A stretch of 64,000 nt of DNA from Pseudomonas sp. SORT22 (lineage in GTDB: Bacteria > Pseudomonadota > Gammaproteobacteria > Pseudomonadales > Pseudomonadaceae). The position numbers and the translations under genes are program-made. The DNA lies in NCBI RefSeq assembly GCF_018417635.1, contig NZ_CP071007.1, forward strand, positions 1,922,501 to 1,986,500, in the 5' to 3' direction. The notes beneath the pieces were generated by a model. It did no database searches. It had not been told where the DNA came from and saw only the letters and a program-made list of their open reading frames with translations. This document shows, one piece after another, positions 36,841 to 48,056 of the stretch (positions are counted from its first letter, which is position 1; every line of letters starts with the position of its first letter).

Positions 36841-37776
36841 ATGGCTGGCATTCTCGACACGGTAGACCAAAGAACGCAGCTGGTGGGCGAGAACCGCCTG
36901 GAAATCCTGATGTTCCGCCTGGCTGGCCGGCAACTGTTCGCGATCAACGTGTTCAAGGTCCAGGAAGTGCTGCAGATGCCCAAGCTGACCCTGATGCCGC
37001 AGCGCCATGCGTACGTCTGCGGCGTGGTCAACCTGCGCGGCCAGACCCTGCCGGTGATCGACCTGTCCCAGGCCATCGGCATGCGCCCGCTGGAGCCAGG
37101 CCCGGGCAGCACCATCATCGTCACCGAATACAACCGCTCGGTGCAGGCCTTCCTGGTCGGCGGCGTCGACCGTATCGTCAACATGAACTGGGAAGCCATC
37201 ATGCCGCCGCCGACCAGCGCCGGTCGCCAGCACTACCTGACGGCGATCAGCAAGGTCGACGAGCAACTGGTGGAAATCATCGACGTCGAGAAGGTTCTGG
37301 CGGAAATCGTCCCGTACAGCGCCAAGGTCTCGCGCGACAAACTCGAAGACCCGGTGCTGGCCCGTGCCCGCGGCCGCGAAGTACTGCTGGTCGACGACTC
37401 TACCGTGGCCCTGGCGCAGTTGCGCGACACCTTGTCGCAACTGGGAGTGAAAATGCATGTGGCCAGCGATGGCCTCAAGGCGCTGCGCATGCTCAAGGGC
37501 TGGGCCGATGCCGGCGAGGATGTCTGCGAGAAGCTGCTGATGGTCTTCACCGATGCCGAAATGCCGGAAATGGACGGCTACCGCCTGACCACTGAAATCC
37601 GCAACGACCCGCGCCTGCGTTCGTTGTACGTGGTGCTGCACACGTCGCTGTCGGGCAGCTTCAACGAATCGATGGTGAAGAAGGTCGGCTGCGACAACTT
37701 CCTTTCCAAGTTCCAGCCCGACAAGCTGGTCGATGTCGTGCGCCAGCGGCTGATGCTGGATGAAGCCACGGCCTGA
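36841..37776 (+). CDS. cheV: Chemotaxis coupling protein CheV
   Basis: A 311-residue fusion of a CheW-like coupling domain (about 15-165; NVFKVQEVLQMPKLT, VNLRGQTLPVIDLSQAIG) and a receiver domain (about 178-305) with acidic D185-D186 and phospho-acceptor D238 in VFTDAEMPEMDG. It links chemoreceptors to CheA and tunes signalling by phosphorylation. ATG 36841 begins the standard MAGILDTVDQRTQLVGEN; longer frames upstream lack homology. Monocistronic. Confidence 0.95.
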   Translation: MAGILDTVDQRTQLVGENRLEILMFRLAGRQLFAINVFKVQEVLQMPKLTLMPQRHAYVCGVVNLRGQTLPVIDLSQAIGMRPLEPGPGSTIIVTEYNRSVQAFLVGGVDRIVNMNWEAIMPPPTSAGRQHYLTAISKVDEQLVEIIDVEKVLAEIVPYSAKVSRDKLEDPVLARARGREVLLVDDSTVALAQLRDTLSQLGVKMHVASDGLKALRMLKGWADAGEDVCEKLLMVFTDAEMPEMDGYRLTTEIRNDPRLRSLYVVLHTSLSGSFNESMVKKVGCDNFLSKFQPDKLVDVVRQRLMLDEATA

Positions 37777-37816
37777 GTCGGTATAAGCTAGGGCTTTAAC
37801 CGACACAAGGCAGGTC

Positions 37817-38623
37817 ATGATGCGCCTCAGTGCGTTGTACCGATACCCGCTCAAATCAGCGCGCGGTGAGGCGCTGCAGACTTCCTCGCTGGACCTTCTG
37901 GGGTTGAGCGGGGACCGCCGCTGGCTGCTCGTGGAGCGCGCCAACGGGCGCTTCCTGACCCAGCGCATGTACCCGCAGATGACCCAGCTGGCCGCGCTGC
38001 ACAACGCCGATGGCAGCCTCACCCTTGAGGCGCCGGGCCATCCCACGCTGCATGTGGCCGTACCCGAGCCCGAAAACGACCTGCGCGGTATCACTATCTG
38101 GCGCGACACCTTTCGCGTACCCGATGCCGGCGATGCGGCCGCGCAGTGGCTTAGTGCATTTATCGGCAAGGACGTGCGCCTGGTTTACGTGCCCGATCAA
38201 CGTGCACGCTTCCTGCCCAGTGGGTATGGCCTGAACAGCGACCGTGTGGCGTTCGCCGATGGTTTTCCCTTGCTGCTGATTGGCCAGGCATCGCTGGATG
38301 ACCTGGTAGCGAAGGTCGGGCGGCCGCTGCAGATGCTGCGCTTTCGTCCCAACCTGGTGGTGGAGGGCAGTGCTGCCTTTGCCGAGGATGGCTGGAAGCG
38401 CATCCGTATCGGCGAGGTCGAGTTCCGGGTGCTCAAGCCCTGCGAGCGCTGCATCATGACCACCATCGACCCGCAGACCGGCGAACGCAGTCCGGACCGT
38501 GAACCACTGGCGACTTTGCAAACCTACCGGCAGAAGGAAGGCGATGTGCTGTTTGGCCAGAACCTGGTGGCCGATGGGGTAGGAAGGCTTGAGGTGGGGA
38601 TGGCAGTGACGGTGCTGGAGTAG
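37817..38623 (+). CDS. MOSC-domain protein (YcbX-like)
   Basis: A 268-residue protein with an N-terminal beta-barrel MOSC_N domain (LYRYPLKSARGE) and a C-terminal MOSC domain holding the conserved cysteine region KPCERCIMTTIDPQTG. The family reduces N-hydroxylated compounds with molybdenum cofactor or transfers sulfur. E. coli YcbX carries a ferredoxin domain at the end; here the protein stops before it, so it relies on a separate electron donor. Two adjacent ATGs (37817, 37820) are possible. Confidence 0.92.
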   Translation: MMRLSALYRYPLKSARGEALQTSSLDLLGLSGDRRWLLVERANGRFLTQRMYPQMTQLAALHNADGSLTLEAPGHPTLHVAVPEPENDLRGITIWRDTFRVPDAGDAAAQWLSAFIGKDVRLVYVPDQRARFLPSGYGLNSDRVAFADGFPLLLIGQASLDDLVAKVGRPLQMLRFRPNLVVEGSAAFAEDGWKRIRIGEVEFRVLKPCERCIMTTIDPQTGERSPDREPLATLQTYRQKEGDVLFGQNLVADGVGRLEVGMAVTVLE

Positions 38624-38640
38624 TTCGGCTGTGGACTTCT

Positions 38641-38673
38641 ATCGCGGGGCAAGTCGAGGCGTCGCCCCGCGAT
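38641..38673. terminator. REP-like hairpin between convergent genes
   Basis: ATCGCGGGGC and GCCCCGCGAT pair over ten bases. It shares the outer part of the REP elements but not their core, and separates the MOSC gene from slt. Confidence 0.65.
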
Positions 38674-38681
38674 GGCATCAA

Positions 38682-40610
38682 TCACTGATCGTCAAAGTAC
38701 CGCTCATGCCAGTCCACCAGCGGCTGCGGCGAATTGAGCTTTTGCCCGTAGATCACCGAATACGACAGCACGTTCTGCACGTACTGGCGTGTCTCGTCGA
38801 ACGGGATCGACTCGACCCAAACGTCAAAGCTCAGGTGGTCGGCTCCCCTTAGCCACTGGCGTACCCGGCCTGGCCCGGCGTTGTAGGCGGCCGAGGCGAG
38901 CACGCGGTTGCCGTTGAACTGGCTGTGCACCTGGCTCAGGTAGGCAGCGCCCAGCTGGATGTTCTTGTCCGGGTTGAACACCTGCGCCGGCGAGGCCAGC
39001 GGGATGCTGAACTTGCGCGCGGTCTCTTTGGCGGTGGCCGGCATCAGTTGCATCAGGCCACTGGCGCCAACGCTTGAGCGGGCATCGTCCATGAACGCGC
39101 TTTCCTGGCGGGTGATGGCAAACACCCAGCTCGAATGCAGGCCGCGCACCTTGGCCTCGCGCACCAGGGTGTCGCGGTGGGCCATCGGGAAGCGGATGTC
39201 CAGGTCGTCCCAGTACTTGGCCTGGCTGATGGTGCGAATGGCCGGGAAGTACCAGCGCATGTCATAGGCCAGCTTGGCCTGGGCGACCATCTCGTCACGG
39301 TTGAAGTGCCGGCTGACGTGATACCACTCGCGGCGACCGTCGACGATCTGCCCGCGGGCGTGGAACTCCAGTGCACGTTTGACCCCAGGGGTGTTGCGAA
39401 CCTTGTTGATGAGCTGCTGGCTGAGTACCAGCGGCTTGTTGTTCAACTGGTAGGGGGTTTGCGCGCGGTCGGCGGCGAGGAAGCCGTAGAAGTCGCGCTC
39501 ACGGGCCACGGTTTTGTACAGCAGCGGGATCTGCGGGTTCTTCGGCTGCGCCAGCTCCAGGCTGCGCGCCTGCCAGTAGCGCCAGCGGTTGCTGCTGGCC
39601 AGGTCCTGGGGCAGGCGCTTGGTCAGCTCGTAGGCATCTTCCCAGCGGCCCAGGCGCAGCAGCAGGCGCAGGCGCCATTCGGTGACGGTGTTGTCACGCA
39701 GCTCAGGGTCGTAGCGGGTCATCAGATCCAGCGCCCGCGGGTCGTAGCGGCGCGCCAGGGTCAGGCCGATTTCGCGGGCGATGGCGACCTTTTCGTCGCG
39801 GGAGAAATGCATGCGGTTGGCGTAGTCATCGAGCAGGCTCATGGCCCGCTCCGGGTCCTGGCGGGCCAAGCGGCGCAGGCCGAGGCTGACCACGTCGGAC
39901 ATCGCCTCGTTGACCGGAGTGAAGCGCCCAGGCTGGTTGAGCAACTCGGGCTTTTGCGCCACGTCGATCAGCAGGCGGCCCTGCGGCGCCAGGGTGTTGA
40001 GGCTCTTGACCAGGGTGTTGGCTAGCGCATAGTTGCGGGTTTGGGCCGCCAGCTTGGCGCGCTCCCAGCGTTTTTGCTCGGTCAACTGGCCTTCGGCGGC
40101 CCAGCGTTCGAACAGGGCATCGCAGGCAGCCGGTTGCGACTTGCCGACCAGCCAGAGTTTCTCGGCGCTGGCGAAGCCTTCGGCGCGCAGGCCGTGGCTG
40201 AGCTGGTACTGGCCGTTGAGGCAGTCCAGCTCGGTGAAATTGAGCTTTGGATCGTAGTACTTGGTGAAGGTCGCCCAGTCGCCGCGCTCGGCCAGCCAGC
40301 GCAACCAGCGCAGCTTCATCCAGTTAGCCTGGGGCAGGTCGCCGTGGGCGGCGAGGAATTTCTCGATTTCGTCGTTGCTGGCAGTTTTAAGCCGGGCGGT
40401 GAGTTCGTCGTAGGCCAGGTAAGGCGTCAACGGATAATCGCGCAGGGCATCGGCGTAACGCAGGTACGGGCCCTTGTCGCCCTTGGCCAGGGCGCGTTTG
40501 GCTTCATCGTAGTATTGACGTTGCTGGGTGATGTCGGTGGCCTGGGCGACACCCACTGCCGAGGCAGTGAGAAGCAGGCTGGATACGAGGCAGAACAGGC
40601 GGCTGCGCAT
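38682..40610 (-). CDS. slt: Soluble lytic murein transglycosylase
   Basis: A 642-residue periplasmic enzyme cleaving the glycan strand with formation of 1,6-anhydroMurNAc. Signal peptide about 1-24 (ending GVAQA). A long alpha-superhelical U-domain precedes the lysozyme-like SLT domain, where TRQESAFMD carries the catalytic glutamate (about residue 502) and GLMQLMPATA and AAYNAGPGRVRQW follow. Full length for Slt70. Start MRSRLFCLVSS. Divergent from uup. Confidence 0.96.
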   Translation of the reverse strand: MRSRLFCLVSSLLLTASAVGVAQATDITQQRQYYDEAKRALAKGDKGPYLRYADALRDYPLTPYLAYDELTARLKTASNDEIEKFLAAHGDLPQANWMKLRWLRWLAERGDWATFTKYYDPKLNFTELDCLNGQYQLSHGLRAEGFASAEKLWLVGKSQPAACDALFERWAAEGQLTEQKRWERAKLAAQTRNYALANTLVKSLNTLAPQGRLLIDVAQKPELLNQPGRFTPVNEAMSDVVSLGLRRLARQDPERAMSLLDDYANRMHFSRDEKVAIAREIGLTLARRYDPRALDLMTRYDPELRDNTVTEWRLRLLLRLGRWEDAYELTKRLPQDLASSNRWRYWQARSLELAQPKNPQIPLLYKTVARERDFYGFLAADRAQTPYQLNNKPLVLSQQLINKVRNTPGVKRALEFHARGQIVDGRREWYHVSRHFNRDEMVAQAKLAYDMRWYFPAIRTISQAKYWDDLDIRFPMAHRDTLVREAKVRGLHSSWVFAITRQESAFMDDARSSVGASGLMQLMPATAKETARKFSIPLASPAQVFNPDKNIQLGAAYLSQVHSQFNGNRVLASAAYNAGPGRVRQWLRGADHLSFDVWVESIPFDETRQYVQNVLSYSVIYGQKLNSPQPLVDWHERYFDDQ

Positions 40611-40831
40611 GAGACTTCCGGGCAGTTTGACCATGAAAAGTGACGGCGAAGCCAGCACTGTTGGAGTTGCATTGCCTTAGCTTAGCCGGTTGCAACAGGC
40701 GGATGAAAGCATTGTGCTTGTATCTGGTTGTAAAGAAGCGGCCCGTCGTCGGAAGGTACAGTAGGACGCGCTGCTTAATGTGAAGCCGGCCCAAGTCGGG
40801 TAGAATGCGCGCCCGGTTTTTGGAGAAGATC

Positions 40832-42754
40832 ATGACCCTGCTCAAATTAAGCGATGTGTCCCTTGCGTTCGGCGCCACGCCGTTGTTGGACAAGGTGTCC
40901 TGGCAGATCGCCCGTGGTGAGCGGGTGTGCATCATCGGCCGCAACGGCACTGGCAAGTCGAGCATGCTGCGCCTGGTCAAGGGCGATCAGAAGCCTGATG
41001 AAGGCGACGTCTGGCGTGCCCCGGGCCTGAAGATCGGCGAGCTGCCGCAAGAGTTGCCGGTGGCTGACGGCCGTACCGTGTTCGACGTGGTAGCCGAAGG
41101 TCTCGATGGCGTCGGCGCCTTGCTGGCCGAATACCACCACCTGAGCCAGAACATCCATAGCGATGCCGACCTGGAAAAGCTCATGCATGTCCAGCACGAC
41201 CTTGAGTCGCGCGATGGCTGGCGCCTGCAGCAACTGGTTGACAGCACCCTGAGCCGCCTGCAATTGCCGGCCGACAAGACCCTGGCCGAGCTCTCCGGTG
41301 GCTGGCGCCGCCGCGTGCTGCTGGCCCAGGCGCTGGTGTCCGAGCCTGACCTGCTGCTGCTCGACGAACCGACCAACCACCTGGACATCGGCGCCATTGC
41401 CTGGCTTGAAGATGCCCTCAGTGGTTTCGGCGGCGCCGTGCTGTTCATCACCCACGACCGTTCCTTCCTGCAGAACCTGGCCACGCGCATCCTCGAGCTG
41501 GACCGCGGCGGCCTGATCGACTGGAACGGCGACTACGCAAGCTTCCTGGTGCACAAGGAGGCGGCGCTGGCGGCCGAAGAAACCGCCAACGCCCTGTTCG
41601 ACAAGAAGCTGGCCCAGGAAGAAGTGTGGATCCGCCAGGGCATCAAGGCCCGGCGTACCCGCAACGAAGGTCGCGTACGCGCCCTCAAGGCCCTGCGTGT
41701 TGAGCGCAGCGAACGCCGCGAGCGCCAGGGCAAGGCCAACATCATGCTTGATGTCGCGGAGAAATCCGGCAAGCAGGTGATGGTCCTGGAAAATGTCAGC
41801 TTCAGCCACCCCAACGGCCCGCAGCTGGTCAAGGACTTCTCCATGGTCCTGCAGCGCGAAGACCGCATCGGCCTGCTCGGCGCCAACGGCACCGGCAAGA
41901 CTACGCTGCTCAAGCTGATGCTCGGCGATCTTGAGCCCACCAGCGGCAAGGTCGAGTCCGGCACCCGTCTGGAAGTGGCCTATTTCGACCAGCTGCGCCA
42001 TCAGCTGGACCTGGAAAAGACCGTGATCGACAACCTCGCCGAAGGTCGCGATTTCATCGACATCGACGGCCAGAGCCGTCACGTGCTGAGCTACCTGGGC
42101 GACTTCCTGTTCAGCCCGCAGCGTGCCCGCACGCCGGTCAAGGCCTTGTCCGGTGGTGAGCGTGCGCGCCTGCTGCTGGCCAAACTGTTCAGCAAGCCGG
42201 CCAACCTGCTGGTGCTCGACGAACCGACCAACGACCTCGACGTCGAGACCCTCGAGCTGCTCGAAGAAGTGCTGTCGGCGTTCAAGGGCACCGTGCTGAT
42301 GGTCAGCCACGACCGGGCCTTCCTCGATAACGTGGTCACCAGCACCCTGGTGTTCGAAGGCGAGGGCAAGGTGCGCGAATACGTCGGTGGCTACCAGGAC
42401 TGGATCCGCCAGGGCGGTTCGCCGAAGCTGCTCGGCGTCACCGAAAGCAAGTCGGGCAAGTCCGAGCTCAACACGGCAGTGGTCGAGGCCGTGGCACCTG
42501 CGTCGGTAGCAGCACCAGCAGCGGTTGACGCGCCGAAGAAAAAGCTCAGCTACAAGCTGCAGCGCGAGCTCGAAGCCCTGCCGGGCCAGATCGACGCACT
42601 GGAGCAGAAGATGGCTGCGGTGCAGGAAGAAATTGCTGCCCCGGCCTTCTACCAGCGCCCGATCGAGCAGACCAGCGCCGTACTGGCAAGCCTGGAGAAG
42701 ATGCAGGGCGAACTGGACGTGCTGGTCGAGCGCTGGGCTGAGCTCGACAGCTGA
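40832..42754 (+). CDS. uup: ABC-F ATPase Uup
   Basis: A 640-residue soluble protein with two ABC ATPase domains and no membrane part. Walker A GRNGTGKSS and GANGTGKTT, signatures LSGGWRRRVLLAQAL and LSGGERARLLLAKL, and Walker B LLLLDEPTN and LVLDEPTN are all intact. A C-terminal coiled coil (about 565-635) typical of Uup follows a proline/alanine linker. ABC-F proteins act on ribosomes, and Uup also affects branched DNA intermediates. ATG 40832 after GGAG. Single gene. Confidence 0.95.
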   Translation: MTLLKLSDVSLAFGATPLLDKVSWQIARGERVCIIGRNGTGKSSMLRLVKGDQKPDEGDVWRAPGLKIGELPQELPVADGRTVFDVVAEGLDGVGALLAEYHHLSQNIHSDADLEKLMHVQHDLESRDGWRLQQLVDSTLSRLQLPADKTLAELSGGWRRRVLLAQALVSEPDLLLLDEPTNHLDIGAIAWLEDALSGFGGAVLFITHDRSFLQNLATRILELDRGGLIDWNGDYASFLVHKEAALAAEETANALFDKKLAQEEVWIRQGIKARRTRNEGRVRALKALRVERSERRERQGKANIMLDVAEKSGKQVMVLENVSFSHPNGPQLVKDFSMVLQREDRIGLLGANGTGKTTLLKLMLGDLEPTSGKVESGTRLEVAYFDQLRHQLDLEKTVIDNLAEGRDFIDIDGQSRHVLSYLGDFLFSPQRARTPVKALSGGERARLLLAKLFSKPANLLVLDEPTNDLDVETLELLEEVLSAFKGTVLMVSHDRAFLDNVVTSTLVFEGEGKVREYVGGYQDWIRQGGSPKLLGVTESKSGKSELNTAVVEAVAPASVAAPAAVDAPKKKLSYKLQRELEALPGQIDALEQKMAAVQEEIAAPAFYQRPIEQTSAVLASLEKMQGELDVLVERWAELDS

Positions 42755-42761
42755 GGGGCAG

Positions 42762-42789
42762 GGCCCGGCGCTTGAAAGTGCGCCGGGTC
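42762..42789. terminator. Terminator between convergent uup and the stress protein gene
   Basis: GGCCCGGCGC pairs with GCGCCGGGTC (one G-T) around an eight-base loop, between two convergent stop codons. Confidence 0.75.
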
Positions 42790-42799
42790 CGCCAGAGGT

Positions 42800-43243
42800 T
42801 TACTCGGCTTTTTTCTGCAGGCGTACCGCCAGCACATCGCACGGTGCGCCATGCAGCACGTCATTGGCGGTCGAGCCCAGCAGCAGGGCCAGGCCGTGGC
42901 GGCCATGGCTGCCGACCACGATCAGGTCGCATTTCTGCTCCTTGGCCAACTGGTGGATTTCCTGGCGCGGCTGGCCGTAGGTCAGGTGCGAATCGCCGCG
43001 GTTGATGTCGGGGTACTTGTTGTACAGGCGCTCCATGCGCTCCTTGGCCTGGTCGAACTGCTGCTGTTGCAGCTGCGACAGGTCCATCGGCACGTCGCCG
43101 CCAAAGGCCATGGCCATGGGTTCGACGATATGCACCAGGGAAACCTTGGCGCGGGTAGGTTCAGCCAGCTTCATGGCGCGCTTGATGACCGGGTCGCATT
43201 CTTCGGTCAGGTCGACGGCAACCAGTATGTGTTCGTAGGGCAT
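42800..43243 (-). CDS. Universal stress protein UspA family
   Basis: A 147-residue Usp domain with the ATP-binding signature VVGSHGRHGLALLLGSTAND and N-terminal HILVAVDLTEE. UspA-type proteins accumulate in stasis and help survival; ATP-binding form. Length normal, start unambiguous, preceded by GGAGAG. There is no ANR box upstream, unlike some other Pseudomonas usp genes. Convergent with uup. Confidence 0.94.
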   Translation of the reverse strand: MPYEHILVAVDLTEECDPVIKRAMKLAEPTRAKVSLVHIVEPMAMAFGGDVPMDLSQLQQQQFDQAKERMERLYNKYPDINRGDSHLTYGQPRQEIHQLAKEQKCDLIVVGSHGRHGLALLLGSTANDVLHGAPCDVLAVRLQKKAE

Positions 43244-43352
43244 GAGAAGCTCTCCTGACAGTCGCGATAGTTAAAGTATGGTCGGTTTCAGGCTGATCGC
43301 TTCGAACCACGGCTAACCAGCTCATTTGCAAAGCTTTATGGGAACAACAGAT

Positions 43353-43790
43353 ATGACGGTCTGGGTAGTGGTGTCAATCCTTGCGCTGATTCTCAGCCCT
43401 TTGGCCTGGTTGCGTCCTTCACGCAAGCAGAGCGGCCAGATGGCCTTGCGCATGGAAGCCCGGCGCATGGGCCTGGCCATGCAACTGGCGCCCCAGGAGT
43501 GGCCGCACTGGCTGCCCAAAGAGCCGCCAAGCCCCTGTGCCCAGTACCTGCGACCGCGGCGCCCGGGCCGTAGCGACAGCTGGAGCTATTGGCAGACCAC
43601 TCCTGGGGTATGGCTCAACCAGTGGCGCGAGCCGTGCACCGATGCTGTGCATGCCGGTCAATTGGCACGCTTGCCAGAAAGCGTCTACAAGGTCGAGGCG
43701 GGTCCGCAGATGGTTGCCCTGTACTGGGGAGAGCGCGGTGAAACGGCTGTATTGCAGGATATTGCCGAGGTCCTCAAGGCGCTGGCCTGA
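43353..43790 (+). CDS. Small membrane-anchored protein of unknown function
   Basis: A 145-residue protein with one N-terminal membrane helix (VWVVVSILALILSPLAWL) and a soluble cytoplasmic-looking remainder rich in Trp, Pro and Arg (EWPHWLPKEPPSP, YWQTTPGVWLNQWREP). No enzyme motif. The ATG at 43353 starts the helix; two upstream ATGs could add up to nine residues. A hairpin follows the stop. Seems conserved in Pseudomonas beside usp, from memory; role unknown. Confidence 0.8.
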   Translation: MTVWVVVSILALILSPLAWLRPSRKQSGQMALRMEARRMGLAMQLAPQEWPHWLPKEPPSPCAQYLRPRRPGRSDSWSYWQTTPGVWLNQWREPCTDAVHAGQLARLPESVYKVEAGPQMVALYWGERGETAVLQDIAEVLKALA

Positions 43791-43806
43791 TCATCATCAA
43801 TAAAAA

Positions 43807-43826
43807 GCCCGATTCACAGATCGGGC
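43807..43826. terminator. Hairpin after the small membrane protein gene
   Basis: GCCCGAT and ATCGGGC flank a six-base loop, 16 bases after the stop codon. The adjacent A run lies on the 5' side, so rightward termination would be weak. Confidence 0.5.
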
Positions 43827-44094
43827 GGACAGGCCAGGCAGGCCGGCTTAAGGTTCAATCTCTCCCAGTGTAGCCATCTCGCGGCTATCTGCTGCAAATT
43901 CCAACTTTTTCCGTGTTGATCAATAGTAACGGCGTGTAAGCCGTTGAACACTATCGCGCCAGTGAATGGCTCAGCATCACCGCCACGGCGGTTTATCCGC
44001 GCTCAGCAGAAAATGACCGGAAAGTCGCGTTTTGCCGCTGCTTTTGGGTATTTGACAACGGCGATCTTTTCGTTGAATGTGTGCATACCCAAAT

Positions 44095-44121
44095 CAAACG
44101 GGCGTATGAATTGAGCGTTTG
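44095..44121. promoter_or_regulatory. CAAACG/CGTTTG inverted repeat upstream of fadB
   Basis: CAAACG (44095-44100) and CGTTTG (44116-44121) are the half-sites of a PsrA box but 15 bases apart instead of 2-4. PsrA is known to repress fadBA in Pseudomonas. Direct binding here is uncertain. Confidence 0.4.
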
Positions 44122-44270
44122 TATTGTCAGACGGCTCTTACAGAATCCCGACTATCGCGCTGGCGGGTGTGCCTGGCGCAAGGGTTCGGCAACAACGGCC
44201 ATTGGCCGGCCGGGCCTTTCACCAGCGATCGGCGTGTACAGTTCAGCTTCCATATCGTGGAGATCAGTTG

Positions 44271-46418
<2,148 letters not shown>

Positions 46419-46434
46419 GCGCCCAACGATATAG

Positions 46435-47625
<1,191 letters not shown>

Positions 47626-47640
47626 CGCTTCGCTGGACGG

Positions 47641-47675
47641 AAACCGGGGCCTGGTGCCCCGGTTTTTGTTTTTGC
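47641..47675 (+). terminator. Terminator of fadBA
   Basis: AAACCGGGGC and GCCCCGGTTT pair around CTGGT, followed by a T-rich tract (TTTTTGTTTTT). Confidence 0.9.
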
Positions 47676-47704
47676 AGCAAATTTTTTTCAAGAGGGTGAG
47701 CAAC

Positions 47705-47956
47705 ATGCAGATACAACCAGGCGTATACCGGCATTACAAGGGGCCTGAGTATCGTGTGTTCGGCACCGCGCGCCATTCCGAAACCGAGGAGTGGGTGGTG
47801 TTCTACCAAGCCCTGTACGGCGAATTCGGCCTGTGGGTGCGACCGCTTTCGATGTTTCTGGAGTCGGTCGAGGTTGACGGCGAGCAAGTGCCGCGCTTTG
47901 CTTTGGTCAAGGCTGAAACCGAGCTGTTTTCCCGCTCCGATGCCGAGGGTGGCTAA
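47705..47956 (+). CDS. DUF1653-domain protein
   Basis: An 83-residue single-domain protein of DUF1653: GVYRHYKGPEYRVFGTARHS, then EEWVVFYQALYGEFGLWVRP. The family is small, widespread and uncharacterised, with a barrel-like fold predicted. ATG 47705 follows GAGGGTGAG. It stands alone between the fadBA terminator and topA. Confidence 0.9.
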   Translation: MQIQPGVYRHYKGPEYRVFGTARHSETEEWVVFYQALYGEFGLWVRPLSMFLESVEVDGEQVPRFALVKAETELFSRSDAEGG

Positions 47957-48056
47957 AGCCCCGCGCTTGACCTCACTCTGTTGCCACTATATATAGCGGT
48001 GCCGCGTCAGGTACCTGCCGTGTTTTTATTTTCAGTATTCAGGAATTTTCCGATCC

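Larger units (their letters stand above)
43791..44270 (+). other. Long upstream region of fadBA
   Basis: A 480-base gap without a convincing gene. It holds a hairpin (43807-43826), inverted repeats AACGGC..GCCGTT (43928-43945) and ACCGCC..GGCGGT (43979-43992), and the CAAACG..CGTTTG pair (44095-44121). The lower GC and density of repeats fit a regulated promoter. Confidence 0.6.

Noticed and set aside
43917..43924. TTGATCAA as an ANR box before fadB
   Set aside because: The arms lack the four-base spacer; it is only a short palindrome.
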